A stretch of 61,778 bases of DNA from Actinomycetes bacterium (GCA_023417775.1 JAEZEJ010000084.1:1-61778), one strand, 5' to 3'; positions 8,464-18,220 are shown, numbered from the stretch's first letter. Made by a program: numbers and translations. Notes: a model not told the origin generated them from the letters alone.

Positions 8464-9015
8464 TCATCGCACGAGCTGGGCCGGTGCGAAGGCGGTCGCG
8501 AACGGCTCGGTGGTGCTGAAGCGCTCCTCGCCGACGGCATGACCCGTCTGCCGGTACGTCTCGCCGTCGAGGGTCCACGCGGTGATCGACGGCTCATCGG
8601 GGTCCACCACCCAGTAGTGCGCGCAGCCGGCACGCTCCAGGCGCTCCTTCTTCAGCAGCAGGTCGAAGCGTCGCGTCGACGGCGAGAGCACCTCGATGGC
8701 CAGCAGCGGAGCCGCCGGGAGATCCCGCTCGGTGAAAGCGTCTCGCGGCGCCACCAGCAGATCGGGCTGCAGGACCGTATCGGCGGCCAGGACGACATCG
8801 AAGGGCGCGAACAGCACCTGCGCGTCCTCCGGAACATCCGCATGCAGCAGCAGGTGGAGCTCCCCCACGGCGAGCTGGTGAAGGTATCGCGGCGCCGGGC
8901 CCACGACGAGCACTCCGTCGAGCAGCTCATAGCGATGCCCGTCGGCGGGCATCGCGTCCAGGTCCTCGCGCGTCAGCGGCCGTCCTCGCGGCAGCCCGAG
9001 CGTCTCGACAGCCAT
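8464..9015 (-). CDS. Uma2-family (DUF820) PD-(D/E)xK nuclease-like protein
   Basis: 183 residues from ATG 9015, which follows a good GAGGAGGGG ribosome-binding site; an open frame extends further upstream without family resemblance. The order RYELLDGVLVV, QPDLLVAPRD, LAIEVLSPSTRRFD, KKERLERAGCAHYWVVDP matches the Uma2/DUF820 fold, including the D and E-x-L catalytic-type positions. The family is related to restriction endonucleases and is often multicopy in actinobacteria and cyanobacteria. The biological role is unknown, and no partner toxin, antitoxin or methylase is adjacent. Confidence 0.85.
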   Translation of the reverse strand: MAVETLGLPRGRPLTREDLDAMPADGHRYELLDGVLVVGPAPRYLHQLAVGELHLLLHADVPEDAQVLFAPFDVVLAADTVLQPDLLVAPRDAFTERDLPAAPLLAIEVLSPSTRRFDLLLKKERLERAGCAHYWVVDPDEPSITAWTLDGETYRQTGHAVGEERFSTTEPFATAFAPAQLVR

Positions 9016-9103
9016 TGATAGGTCCCCTCCTCGTCCATGGCCGCAGTCAACGCAAGGGAGCCGACACCCGCCAGGGCGTTCCAGGGAACCTGTGGACAAC
9101 CCG

Positions 9104-10612
9104 CTACCGCCGCGGGAGGGTGGAGGAGCCGCCGTAGAGGACGGTGAGCAGCTTGGCGAACAATCCCTCGGTCTTACGGTCCCGATCGAAGGTCGTCAGC
9201 GCCAGCGGGGGCTTCATCCGCTGTACGGTGATCGCCTTCGGATAGGTGAACTCGCGCAGCCCATCGGGGCCGTGGATGCGGCCGAAGCCCGACTCCCCCA
9301 CCCCGCCGAAGGGCAACGACGGCACCGCCGCGAAGGAGATCACCGAGTTCACCGAGGTCATCCCCGAACGGATACGCCGGGCGATGCTCTCGGCGTCCTT
9401 GCGGCCGAAGACCGCACCGGCCAGCCCATAGGCGGTGGCATTGGCGCGATCCACCGCCTCGTCCATCGAGCTCACCGGATTGACGACGAGGGTCGGACCG
9501 AAGGTCTCCTGCGTGACGGCAAGGGAGTCCTCGGGCACATCGGTGATGATCGTGGGCTGCACATACCGCTCGCCGACCGCCTCGGCCCCGCCGAGCACGA
9601 CCTGGCCGCCGCGCTCGATCGCGTCCTCGACGTGCTCGCGGATGATCTCCAGTTGCGAGGGCATCGTGGCCGGCCCGTAGAGACCACCGTCGTCATAGCC
9701 CGGCCGTACGGCACGTGCCCGGTCGAGCAGCTCGGACATGAACGGGTCGAAGACCCGCTCGTGCACATAGACCCGCTCGGTGCCGATGCAGGTCTGGCCG
9801 GCATTCGACATGCCGCCCCACAGCGCGGCCTCGGCCGCCGCCGCGAGATCGGCGTCCTCGTCCACGATCAGCGCATCCTTGCCGCCGGCCTCGATGACCA
9901 CCGGCGTGAGCGTCTCGGCGCCGGCGGCCATGACCTTGCGTCCCGTGGCCGCCGATCCGGTGAAGGCGAGCTTGTCGACCCCGGATCGGCACAGAGCGTT
10001 GCCGGTCTCGCCGAAGCCCGTCACCAGCTGCAGCACCGGAGCCCCCTGGGCGACCTCGGTGAACGTGTCCACGAGCCACCGGCCCACGCCGGGGGTGTAC
10101 TCGCTCGGCTTGAACACGACGGCATTGCCCGCCGCCAGCGCGTAGGCGATCGACCCCATCGGCGTGAAGACCGGATAGTTCCAGGGACCGATCACGCCGA
10201 TGACCCCGAGCGGCTTGTACTCGACGGTCGAGACCTGGTTGGCCATCAGCAGCCCCGAGCCGACCTTCTGCCGTCCCAGCACCTTGGGTGCGTGCTTGGC
10301 CGCCCAGTCCAGATGATCGACGGCGAGCCCTGCCTCGAGGAGCGCGTCGCCGTGCGGCTTGCCGGTCTCGCGGTGCACCAGATCGGCCAGCTGCTCCAGT
10401 CGCCGGGTGAGGACGCTGCGCCACTGCAGGAGGAACTCGCGCCGTCCGGCGAAGCCGATCTCATCCCACCAGGCGGCGGCGTGCTGTGCCAGCGCGACGG
10501 TCTCACGCACCCGCTCGTCCGTATCGACGGGGTGCGTGCCCACCACGTCGCCGGTGGCGGGGTTCAGGGAGTCGAAGGCGTCGGTCCCGGCGTCCATCGT
10601 CAACTCGCTCAT
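9104..10612 (-). CDS. NAD(P)-dependent aldehyde dehydrogenase
   Basis: 502 residues, full-length ALDH. The cofactor region (GPWNYPVFTP), the general-base Glu (VIEAGGKDALIV) and the nucleophilic Cys (MSNAGQTCIGTERV) are all intact. The start overlaps the stop of the upstream GMC oxidoreductase by ATGA (10609-10612), so the two are translationally coupled. The pair is expected to oxidise an alcohol to an aldehyde and then to an acid. It resembles succinate-semialdehyde-type enzymes, but the substrate cannot be assigned. Confidence 0.92.
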   Translation of the reverse strand: MSELTMDAGTDAFDSLNPATGDVVGTHPVDTDERVRETVALAQHAAAWWDEIGFAGRREFLLQWRSVLTRRLEQLADLVHRETGKPHGDALLEAGLAVDHLDWAAKHAPKVLGRQKVGSGLLMANQVSTVEYKPLGVIGVIGPWNYPVFTPMGSIAYALAAGNAVVFKPSEYTPGVGRWLVDTFTEVAQGAPVLQLVTGFGETGNALCRSGVDKLAFTGSAATGRKVMAAGAETLTPVVIEAGGKDALIVDEDADLAAAAEAALWGGMSNAGQTCIGTERVYVHERVFDPFMSELLDRARAVRPGYDDGGLYGPATMPSQLEIIREHVEDAIERGGQVVLGGAEAVGERYVQPTIITDVPEDSLAVTQETFGPTLVVNPVSSMDEAVDRANATAYGLAGAVFGRKDAESIARRIRSGMTSVNSVISFAAVPSLPFGGVGESGFGRIHGPDGLREFTYPKAITVQRMKPPLALTTFDRDRKTEGLFAKLLTVLYGGSSTLPRR

Positions 10613-12198
10613 CGGTCACTCCTGATCAGGTCGGACGCCTTCTCGGCGATCATGACGGTCGGTGCATGGGTGTTGCCCCGGATGACCCGCGGCATCACCG
10701 AGGCATCGACCACGCGCAGTCCCTCGATCCCGTGGACGCGGAGGTCGGCATCGACGACGCTCTCGTCCCCGGTGCCCATCGCGCAGGTCGAGGTGGGGTG
10801 GTACAAGGTCTGCGACAGGCGCGCGATGACACCGATCAGATCCTCATCGGTCGGCGTGCGGGTCGCCGGTTCCACGGGAGCGCGGAGGAATCGCGCGAGG
10901 GGTCCCTGCCAGACGATGTCGAGCACCCTGCGGAAGCCGGCCACCATCGCCTCCAGATCGCGTCGGTCCGTGAAGTAGGCCGGGTCGATCTCCGGATGCC
11001 AGCGCGGGTCGGCCGAGCGCAATCGGACCTGTCCGCGACTGTGCACGTCGACGAGGGTCGGCGCGACGGTCACCATGCGGCGCACGGGCTCGTGGATGCC
11101 ATTGTGGTAGAAGCCGGTCGGTGCCACGTGGATCTGGATATCCGGATAGGGCAACGCATCATGGCTGGAGAAGAAGGCCCCCGCCTCGCCGACATTGGAG
11201 ACCAGCGGCCCCCGGCGGGTGGCCTGCCAGCGCGCCAGATTGCCGAGGGTCTGCGCCTCCGCGAGGTCGCTGGTGCCCTGGGTCTCGATGAGCGTGCCGG
11301 CGACGGGATGATCCTGGAGCCCTTGTCCCACCCCAGGCAGGTCGGTCACGATGTCGATGCCGAGCTCTCGCAGGTGATCGCCCGGGCCGATGCCCGAGAG
11401 CATCAGCAGCTGCGGGCTGTTGATCGCCCCGCCGCACACCAGCACCTCCGCATCGGCACGGACCCGCTCGGTCACGCCGAGGCGCTCGTACTCGACCCCG
11501 GTGGCCCTCGGTCCGGCCCCGTCGATCAGCAGGCGCGTCACGAAGGCGTCGGTGCGGATGGTGAGGTTCCGGCGGGACTGCGCGGGACGGATATAGGCAT
11601 CGGCCACCGACCAGCGGCGGCCACGATGGTGGGTCACCTGGTACTGCCCGGCTCCCTCCTGTTCGGCGCCGTTGAAGTCCTCGGTGGGCTTCATCCCACC
11701 GGCCACGGCGGACTCGACGAAGGCGGTGCTCAGCTCGTGGGTGAAACGGCGATCCTCGACCCGCAGCGGACCATCCGTGCCGTGGAAGGGACCGGAGAGG
11801 CGGGCATTCGCCTCGCTGCGGACGAAATAGGGCAGCACATCGTCGTAGCCCCAGCCGGAGGCGCCGAAGTCGTCTCGCCAGGCGTCGTAGTCGGCCCGGT
11901 TCCCGCGGATGTAGATCATCGCGTTCATCGACGAGCAGCCGCCGAGGGCCTTCATCCGCGGCCAGTCCGCGCGGCGTCCGGCGAGGTGCTCCTGTGGGAC
12001 GGTCCAGTAGTTCCAGTCCCACCTGGTCTTGAACAGCGACGAGAAACCGGCCGGGATCCGGATCATGTCGTCGTCATCCTCGGGTCCGGCCTCGAGCAGC
12101 AGGACTCGGACGGCCGGGTCCTCGGTCAGCCGGGCGGCGAGCACGCCGCCCGCACTGCCCGACCCCACGATGACGTAGTCGAATGTCTCCTCGGCCAT
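10609..12198 (-). CDS. GMC-family FAD oxidoreductase (choline dehydrogenase-like)
   Basis: About 529 residues from ATG 12198, with AAGGAG 5 nt upstream. It carries the N-terminal FAD motif DYVIVGSGSAGGVLAARL, the GMC signature near MKALGGCSSMNAMIYIRG, and the C-terminal catalytic region with YHPTSTCAMG (His) and MPRVIRGNTHAPT (Asn/His). It should oxidise an alcohol, passing electrons to a dye or quinone or oxygen. It heads a two-gene operon with the aldehyde dehydrogenase, and a TetR-type palindrome lies about 50 bp upstream. Confidence 0.9.
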   Translation of the reverse strand: MAEETFDYVIVGSGSAGGVLAARLTEDPAVRVLLLEAGPEDDDDMIRIPAGFSSLFKTRWDWNYWTVPQEHLAGRRADWPRMKALGGCSSMNAMIYIRGNRADYDAWRDDFGASGWGYDDVLPYFVRSEANARLSGPFHGTDGPLRVEDRRFTHELSTAFVESAVAGGMKPTEDFNGAEQEGAGQYQVTHHRGRRWSVADAYIRPAQSRRNLTIRTDAFVTRLLIDGAGPRATGVEYERLGVTERVRADAEVLVCGGAINSPQLLMLSGIGPGDHLRELGIDIVTDLPGVGQGLQDHPVAGTLIETQGTSDLAEAQTLGNLARWQATRRGPLVSNVGEAGAFFSSHDALPYPDIQIHVAPTGFYHNGIHEPVRRMVTVAPTLVDVHSRGQVRLRSADPRWHPEIDPAYFTDRRDLEAMVAGFRRVLDIVWQGPLARFLRAPVEPATRTPTDEDLIGVIARLSQTLYHPTSTCAMGTGDESVVDADLRVHGIEGLRVVDASVMPRVIRGNTHAPTVMIAEKASDLIRSDR

Positions 12199-12247
12199 CA
12201 CCGCTCCTTCTCGTCAGACGGTGGGTTCACCGTAGACGGGAGTGATC

Positions 12248-12268
12248 CGTGACACAAGCAGTGTCACG
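12248..12268. promoter_or_regulatory. TetR-type operator candidate upstream of the GMC/ALDH operon
   Basis: A perfect inverted repeat, CGTGACAC-N5-GTGTCACG, lies in the 166-bp gap before the GMC oxidoreductase gene, about 50 bp from its start. The arm and spacing are typical for TetR-family repressors. No regulator gene is adjacent, so the regulator would be encoded elsewhere. Confidence 0.55.
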
Positions 12269-12367
12269 ATGGGGGTTCTGCGGCTCTACGGCTCCGTGGG
12301 ATCGCCGGAACCGCCTGCGACCCAGTCGGATACGACACCGGCGACGCCATCGGCGGCTGAGGCGTGA

Positions 12368-13459
12368 TCAGACCCGCCCGAAACGCGCCTCGGGCCGCAG
12401 CAGCGCCGGCACCTCGCCGTCCAGCACGGTCGTCGCCAGTTCGCGACCGAGCACCGGGGCGTGCTTGAACAGGTTGTGTCCGGCGAGGAAGGCGATGTCC
12501 CCGGCGGTCCAGACCGCGACACCGTCGTCGCCCCAGGGAAGCCGCGTCGCCCAGCAGTGCACGTATCCGATCGGATCGGGATCGAGGCCGGGAAGGGCCC
12601 GGCCGACGTACTCGATCAGCCGCTCGACATGCTCCGCGAGACCGCCCGGGGAGAGCATCGCACCGTCCTCGGCCGTCGGGACGTCCTCGGCGAGGCCCAC
12701 GCCATAGGCCGAGCGATCCGGATAGGCGGCCGCGTAGACACCAGCCTCCCCGAAGGCACCCGTCGTGTCCTGGAGGGTGGCGAGCGATCCTCCAGGCGAG
12801 CGCGGGGCGAACGAGACCCTCACGTGAGCCCGGGTCTCCACCGGCAGCGAGAGACCCGCACCGCGGGCGAGCGCCTGCGTACCCCGGCCCGCCGCCACGA
12901 CGGGGGCGTCGGGGCGGCGGCAGTCGTGGGCGGTGCGCACCTCCACCCCTCCACGGGCCAATGGGCGAACGCTCAGCACCACATCGCCCGCCAGACGATC
13001 GCCCACCGCGGATGTCAGGGAGGAGATCGCCCGGACGGTGTCGATGGATCCCCCGGACCTGTCCACCAGGCCAGGACCCTCGTAGGCCGCGAGCACGGGA
13101 AGCCGCTCTGCGAGGACACTCGCATCGGCGGCCGATGCCTCGATGCCCTCTCGTTCGGCCAGTGCGGCAAGCATCGACGGCGCACCGGGCCCCAGCGCGA
13201 GAGCACCGTCCGAGGCGATCAGGCGCGTCCCGAACTCGTCCTCCCAGCGCCGCCACGCCTCCCGCGACCCCACCGCGTAGTCGATCATGCGCGGATCGGC
13301 ATGGGCGTGGCGGAAGATGCGGGAGCTGCCGGCCGACTGACCCCGGCCCGGCCGCCCGGACTCATAGACGGTGACATCCGCGCCCCGGCGACGCAGCTCA
13401 TGCGCGGTGGCCAGCCCGATGATGCCCGCGCCGATGACGGCGATATCGCGTGAGGTCAT
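12368..13459 (-). CDS. DAO-type FAD-dependent oxidoreductase (monomeric sarcosine oxidase-like)
   Basis: 363 residues. The N-terminus DIAVIGAGIIGLATAHELRR is the dinucleotide-binding motif, and SAGSSRIFRHAH resembles the SRxxR flavin segment of sarcosine oxidase and N-methyltryptophan oxidase. Near the C-terminus YVHCWATRLPWGDD places a Cys where monomeric sarcosine oxidases carry covalent FAD, followed by GHNLFKHAPVLG. It should oxidise a small N-methyl or amino compound, releasing peroxide. The substrate is inferred only to class. It follows menD on the same strand after 29 bp, which may be incidental. Confidence 0.82.
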   Translation of the reverse strand: MTSRDIAVIGAGIIGLATAHELRRRGADVTVYESGRPGRGQSAGSSRIFRHAHADPRMIDYAVGSREAWRRWEDEFGTRLIASDGALALGPGAPSMLAALAEREGIEASAADASVLAERLPVLAAYEGPGLVDRSGGSIDTVRAISSLTSAVGDRLAGDVVLSVRPLARGGVEVRTAHDCRRPDAPVVAAGRGTQALARGAGLSLPVETRAHVRVSFAPRSPGGSLATLQDTTGAFGEAGVYAAAYPDRSAYGVGLAEDVPTAEDGAMLSPGGLAEHVERLIEYVGRALPGLDPDPIGYVHCWATRLPWGDDGVAVWTAGDIAFLAGHNLFKHAPVLGRELATTVLDGEVPALLRPEARFGRV

Positions 13460-13488
13460 ATCCCGACGCTAACGGCCGGCACCCTCGA

Positions 13489-15039
13489 TCATCGTCCGAG
13501 TGCCGCCCGGGCCGAAGACACACAGGCCTCCGCCAGATCGCGGCGACCCGCCCTCGACACCGGCACCTCCACCACGCTCAAGCCGGACGTCTCGCCGAGG
13601 ACCCCGGGCAGGTCGGCCGCCGTGGCGCGCCGGTAGCCGACCCCGTACCCCGCGCAGAGGTGCTCGATCCGCGCGCCGGTGGGGGTCGCATAGACCCGCT
13701 CGAAGGAGCCGGAGTACTCCGACGAACCCTGTTCGAGGGTGGCGAAGATGCTCCCTCCGTCATCGGAGATCACCACGATGGTGAGGTCCGGCCGGGGCTC
13801 GGACGGTCCGATGAGCAGACCGTTGCTGCCGTGCAGGAAGGTGAGATCGCCGACCACGGCGATCGCCCGCCGCCCCGGCAGCGACAGCGCGGCACCGATC
13901 GCGGTCGACAGTGCGCCGTCGATGCCTGCCAGGCCGCGATTCGCGAGCACGATGGCCGGGGGATGTCCGGGATCGCCCACCAGGTCCAGATCGCGCACCG
14001 GATTGGACGAACCGACGAACAACAGGCCGCCGGCCGCCGAGGCCCAGACGGCACGGGCGGCATCCAGGACGTCGTCGGAGGGCAGCGAGCGAGCCACCCG
14101 GGCATCGGCATCGCGCCAGTCCGCGAGCCAGGAGTCTGCCGGGCGTTCCGGCGTGCGCACCGCATCGGCGAAGACGACGCGGTCGCCCGCCGGCACCGGG
14201 AACGTGCTCTGGTCGCCGACATGCACGATGTCGAGATCGGCACGGCCCAGCAGGCCGCTCACCGGGCGCGACAGGGTGGCGTGCCCGAAGGAGACCACGC
14301 GCTCGATCCGATCGTCGAAGTGCTCGAGCAGGAGCCGATAGGTGGCGATCGCGTGCGGACCCCGCCGTGCCCCGGAGCTGGGGTCGGCCAGCAGCGGCCA
14401 GCCGGCCCGTTCGGCCAGCCGGACGGGCTCCTCGCCGGCGCTGTCGCCTGCCACGACGACCGTCCGCGGGCCCGGCACCAGATCGATGGTCACGGCCTCC
14501 GTCTCCGTCGGGGCCGCCTCCCGGCGCGATGTGGCGAACCGCCACTCCATCGGCTCGAGGAGGGGTTCGTCGAGCTCGAGATTCAGATGACAGGGTCCGC
14601 TCCCCCGCCACGCCGATGCGAGCTCCTCGACGCTCTCGACGAACGGCATCCCTGGAAAGATCCGGCGCTGATCGGTCGTCTGGTTGGCGCCCGTGCCGCG
14701 CAGCCGGGCAGGTCGGTCGGCCGTCACCGCGAGCACCGGCACGCCGCTATGACTGGCCTCCAGCAGCGCCGGATGAAGATTGGCCACCGCGGTCCCCGAG
14801 GTGGTGATGACGGGCACCGGGCGCCGCGCCGACTTCGCCAGCCCGAGCGCCAGGAAGCCCGCCTCCCGCTCGTCCACCCGGACGTGCAGGCGGATCAGAC
14901 CCTGCCCGTCGGCAGCGTGCACGGCCAAGGCGATCGGGCCCGAGCGTGAGCCGGGTGCCAGCACCGCATCGGTCACTCCGCGGGCGAGCAGGTCCTCCAC
15001 GAGATCGCGCCCCACGTCGCCCGCCCGCCCCGAACTCAT
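13489..15039 (-). CDS. menD: SEPHCHC synthase, menaquinone biosynthesis
   Basis: 516 residues. A ThDP-dependent enzyme joining 2-oxoglutarate to isochorismate, the first committed step to menaquinone. APGSRSGPIALAVH near the N-terminus, TTSGTAVANLHPALLEAS, and the ThDP/metal region GDLTFLHGSNGLLI plus SDDGGSIFATLEQ are intact. The start overlaps the end of menC by ATGA (15036-15039), so translation is coupled. Confidence 0.95.
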   Translation of the reverse strand: MSSGRAGDVGRDLVEDLLARGVTDAVLAPGSRSGPIALAVHAADGQGLIRLHVRVDEREAGFLALGLAKSARRPVPVITTSGTAVANLHPALLEASHSGVPVLAVTADRPARLRGTGANQTTDQRRIFPGMPFVESVEELASAWRGSGPCHLNLELDEPLLEPMEWRFATSRREAAPTETEAVTIDLVPGPRTVVVAGDSAGEEPVRLAERAGWPLLADPSSGARRGPHAIATYRLLLEHFDDRIERVVSFGHATLSRPVSGLLGRADLDIVHVGDQSTFPVPAGDRVVFADAVRTPERPADSWLADWRDADARVARSLPSDDVLDAARAVWASAAGGLLFVGSSNPVRDLDLVGDPGHPPAIVLANRGLAGIDGALSTAIGAALSLPGRRAIAVVGDLTFLHGSNGLLIGPSEPRPDLTIVVISDDGGSIFATLEQGSSEYSGSFERVYATPTGARIEHLCAGYGVGYRRATAADLPGVLGETSGLSVVEVPVSRAGRRDLAEACVSSARAALGR

Positions 15040-15983
15040 TCCTCGAGCTCCTCGCGGACCGCCGCCAGTCGCTGCTGCCAGCGCTCGTCGATGTCCTCGG
15101 GGGCGGCGACGCGGGCGAAGGCGCGCTCGTCGAGCTCGGGCCGGATGACCGGCAGGCAGCCGTCGATCGGGTGCAAGGGCTCGGTGACGACATCGCCGGC
15201 CAGCAACGAGGTGGTGGCGAGACCGCAGGCGAAGGGCAGCTCGGGAAGAGCCGCGGCGAGTGCGATCCCCGCGGCGAGCCCGATGGACGTCTCTACGGCG
15301 CTCGACACCACCACCGGCAGCCCGATCTGCTCGGCGATCCGATAACAGGCGTGGATGCCCCCGAGCGGCTGCACCTTCAGGACCGCGATATCGGCGGCCT
15401 CCAGGTCACGCACCCGGAAGGGGTCCCCGGACCGGCGGATCGACTCGTCGGCGGCGATCGGCACGTCGACCTTCTTGCGCACCTCCGCCAGCTCCTTGGC
15501 GGTGGCGCAGGGCTGCTCGACATATTCCAGGCCGCGGGCGACCTTGTCGAGCTTGCGGATCGCCTTGACCGCCTCGCCGACCTCCCAGCCGCCGTTGGCG
15601 TCGACGCGCAGGTGCCCGCCGAGCGGCAGCGCATCGCGCACGGCCTCGACGCGGGCGAGGTCGTCCGCCAGGCACTGTCCCCGCTCGGCGACCTTGACCT
15701 TGGCGGTCCGGCACGTGCTCCCGAGCACGATCCGCGCGGCGTGATCCGGGTCGACGGCCGGGACGGTGACATTCACCGGCACCCGATCCCGCACCCGATC
15801 GGGCCACGGACGGTGGGCCGAATCGAGGGCGGCTTGATACCAGGGCACGCACTCGGCGGCGCTGTAGTCGAGGAAGGGGCTGAACTCCGCCCAGCCGACC
15901 TCGCCGCGCACGATCATCCCCTCGCGGCGGTTCACCCCGCGGAAGGTGGTCGGCATGGAGATCGCGAAGGTCCGAAACTGCAC
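15036..15983 (-). CDS. menC: o-succinylbenzoate synthase
   Basis: 315 residues from GTG 15983 (QFRTFAISMPTTFRG); an ATG at 16022 would overlap the divergent gene and is less likely. It is an enolase-superfamily enzyme dehydrating SHCHC to o-succinylbenzoate. The expected residues are visible: the KVKVAERG lysines, metal ligands in RVDANGGW and YVEQP, ADESIR, and the second lysine in VLKVQPLGG. It is coupled to menD downstream. In this lineage menC and menD lie close together while menH is elsewhere. Confidence 0.93.
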   Translation of the reverse strand: MQFRTFAISMPTTFRGVNRREGMIVRGEVGWAEFSPFLDYSAAECVPWYQAALDSAHRPWPDRVRDRVPVNVTVPAVDPDHAARIVLGSTCRTAKVKVAERGQCLADDLARVEAVRDALPLGGHLRVDANGGWEVGEAVKAIRKLDKVARGLEYVEQPCATAKELAEVRKKVDVPIAADESIRRSGDPFRVRDLEAADIAVLKVQPLGGIHACYRIAEQIGLPVVVSSAVETSIGLAAGIALAAALPELPFACGLATTSLLAGDVVTEPLHPIDGCLPVIRPELDERAFARVAAPEDIDERWQQRLAAVREELEE

Positions 15984-16020
15984 CCGACGACCATAGCGAC
16001 TTCCCGCTACGGTGATAGAC

Positions 16021-16683
16021 ATGGCTGCCATCGCGATCGTCGGAGGTCACGGAAAGATCTCCCGTCATCTCATCCCCCTGCTCGTCGAGGCCGGTCACAC
16101 CCCGGTCGCGCTGATCCGCGATCCGCGGCAGGCCGACGACCTCACGCCCCTCGGCGCGCGCACCCGCCTGCTCGACATCGAGAACGCCGAGACCGATGAC
16201 TTCGCCGAGGCCTTCGAGGGCTGCGCGGCCGTGGTCTTCGCCGCCGGCGGTGGTCCGGATGGCAATATCGAGCGGAAGCGGAGCGTCGACCTCGGCGGTT
16301 CGCTGAAGTCGATCGAGGCCGCGCAGAAGATCGGCATCGATCGCTTCCTGCAGGTCTCGGCGATCGGGATCGACGAGGACCCGCCGGAGGACTCCGGCGA
16401 TGTCTGGAAGGCCTATGTGCAGGCCAAGCGCGATGCCGACGCGGCGCTGCGAGCGAGCTCGCTGCGCTGGACGATCATCCGCCCGGGCGCCCTCACCGAC
16501 GACGAGCCGACCGCACGCGTCCTCCTGGCTCCCGAGGTCGAGCGCGGCGAGATCCCCCGCGCCGATGTCGCCGCCGTCCTGGCGGCGGTGCTCGACGACA
16601 ACCGCACCTCAGGACGTCAGTGGGAGCTCGTCGGCGGGCCCGGCTCGATCCACGAGGCGGTCACCGCGGCGCTCTCGAGCTGA
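16021..16683 (+). CDS. NAD(P)-binding SDR-like protein (YwnB/atypical SDR type)
   Basis: 220 residues from ATG 16021. AAIAIVGGHGKISRHL gives the glycine-rich NAD(P) motif, with RLLDIENAE and VVFAAGGGPD typical of atypical SDRs. RFLQVSAIGID and WTIIRPGALTDD follow, and the usual catalytic YxxxK is present only as YVQAKRDAD, i.e. shifted. The family often acts as NAD(P)H-dependent quinone or sugar-nucleotide reductases, or as a redox sensor. It is divergent from menC with a gap of under 40 bp. Confidence 0.82.
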   Translation: MAAIAIVGGHGKISRHLIPLLVEAGHTPVALIRDPRQADDLTPLGARTRLLDIENAETDDFAEAFEGCAAVVFAAGGGPDGNIERKRSVDLGGSLKSIEAAQKIGIDRFLQVSAIGIDEDPPEDSGDVWKAYVQAKRDADAALRASSLRWTIIRPGALTDDEPTARVLLAPEVERGEIPRADVAAVLAAVLDDNRTSGRQWELVGGPGSIHEAVTAALSS

Positions 16684-16700
16684 CCGTCGTCCCGGGCGCC

Positions 16701-18143
16701 TCAGGCGACGGCGTCCTGAGGCTCCGGGCGACGGACGAACAGGCAGACGACGACCAGGACGAGCGACAACACTCCTGCGACGCGGAAGGCCGCCGTCACA
16801 CCGTCCACCACGGACTGCGGGTCCTCCAGACCACCGGCACCGCCGTTGCTGGTCGCGACCACCGACATGATCGAGACCAGGACGGCCGCTCCCGCCGCAC
16901 CGGCCACCTGCTGGAAGGTGCCCAGCGTGGCCGAACCGTGCGAGTAGAGCGTCGAAGGCACCGACCCGAGTCCGCTGGTCATCACCGGGGTGAAGGTCGC
17001 GGCCAGGCCGACGTTGATCGCGATCTGCGACACCATGAGCCACCACATCGGCGTATCGACGTCCACCAGCGTCAGCATCCAGATCCCGGCGGCGACCAGG
17101 AGCGTGCCGGGCAGGGTCAGCGGCCGCGGCCCGTACGCATCGTAGAGACGCCCCACGATCGGCCCGGCCAGGCCCATCAGGATGCCTCCGGGCAGGGTGA
17201 GCAGGCCGGTCTGCGCGGCGCTGAGGCCGAGCGACTGCTGGGCGAGATAGGGCACCAGGATGATGGCGCCCATCAGGGTCGCGAAACCCACGGTCATCGC
17301 CGTCATCGCGATCGTGAACTGACGGGAGGCGAAGACCCGCAGATCGAGCAGCGCTCGATTGTCCTTCGCGACGGCGATCTGCCGGACGACGAAGGCGATC
17401 ACCGCGAGCACCCCCACGGTCAGCGCCAGCCACACCGGCACCGGACCTCCGCCGGAGGACTTGCCGAGAGCCGAGAGCCCGTACACGACACCGCCGAAGC
17501 CGATGATCGCCAGCGGGACGGAGAGCAGATCCACGCGCTTGGTCGACCGCTCCCCCACCTCGACGACGTAGCGGGCACCGAGCACCAGCGCGAGCACCGC
17601 GATCGGCGCCACCAGTCCGAAGATCCAGCGCCAGCCGAAGTGGTCCAGGATCACGCCCGAGACCGTCGGGCCGAGGGCCGGGGCGACGGAGATGACGATG
17701 GTGATGTTGCCCATCATCACGCCCCGTCTCTCGACGGGGACGATGGTGAGGATCGTGGTCATCAGCAGCGGCATCATGATCGCCGTGCCCGATGCCTGGA
17801 CGACCCGGGCCGCGAGCAGCACCCCGAAGCCGGGGGCGAAGAAGGCGAGCACGGTCCCAGCGGTGAAGAGCCCCATCGCGGTGATGAACAGCGTGCGTGT
17901 GCCGACCCGCTCGATGAGGAATCCGGTCAGCGGGATGACGACGCCCATCGTCAGCAGGAAGGCGGTCGTCAGCCACTGGCCGATGCTCGGCTCGACGCCG
18001 AGGTCCTCCTGCAGGACCGGCAGCGCGACGCTCATGACGGTCTCGTTGAGGATCACCACGAAGCTCGCGACCAGCAGCACGCCGATGAGGATCAGGTGCT
18101 CGCGAGCGAGCTTGGGGGCGGCCTGGGAGGCGGGCGCGGACAT
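16701..18143 (-). CDS. MFS transporter, DHA2 (EmrB/QacA) family
   Basis: 480 residues with regularly spaced hydrophobic helices, consistent with the 14-helix DHA2 group. ILIGVLLVASFVVILNETVMSVALP is the family's first helix and motif D1 region, and the GFLIERVGTRTL loop is motif A. The C-terminal half (residues about 230-470) carries further helices. Likely a proton-driven multidrug or metabolite exporter in the cytoplasmic membrane. It follows menE on the same strand after 77 bp containing a short hairpin (GTCGGC/GCCGAC), so co-transcription is uncertain. Confidence 0.9.
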   Translation of the reverse strand: MSAPASQAAPKLAREHLILIGVLLVASFVVILNETVMSVALPVLQEDLGVEPSIGQWLTTAFLLTMGVVIPLTGFLIERVGTRTLFITAMGLFTAGTVLAFFAPGFGVLLAARVVQASGTAIMMPLLMTTILTIVPVERRGVMMGNITIVISVAPALGPTVSGVILDHFGWRWIFGLVAPIAVLALVLGARYVVEVGERSTKRVDLLSVPLAIIGFGGVVYGLSALGKSSGGGPVPVWLALTVGVLAVIAFVVRQIAVAKDNRALLDLRVFASRQFTIAMTAMTVGFATLMGAIILVPYLAQQSLGLSAAQTGLLTLPGGILMGLAGPIVGRLYDAYGPRPLTLPGTLLVAAGIWMLTLVDVDTPMWWLMVSQIAINVGLAATFTPVMTSGLGSVPSTLYSHGSATLGTFQQVAGAAGAAVLVSIMSVVATSNGGAGGLEDPQSVVDGVTAAFRVAGVLSLVLVVVCLFVRRPEPQDAVA

Positions 18144-18220
18144 CGAGGGACCTCGTTCAGCGGGTAGGGGCGAGACGACGAAGTCGGCACGAGGCCGACC
18201 TTCCTACGATACGCCCCCGG

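Noticed and set aside
16620..18167. Very long plus-strand frame rich in His, Asp, Gln and Arg
   Set aside because: Complementary shadow of the MFS transporter gene; the composition is not protein-like.
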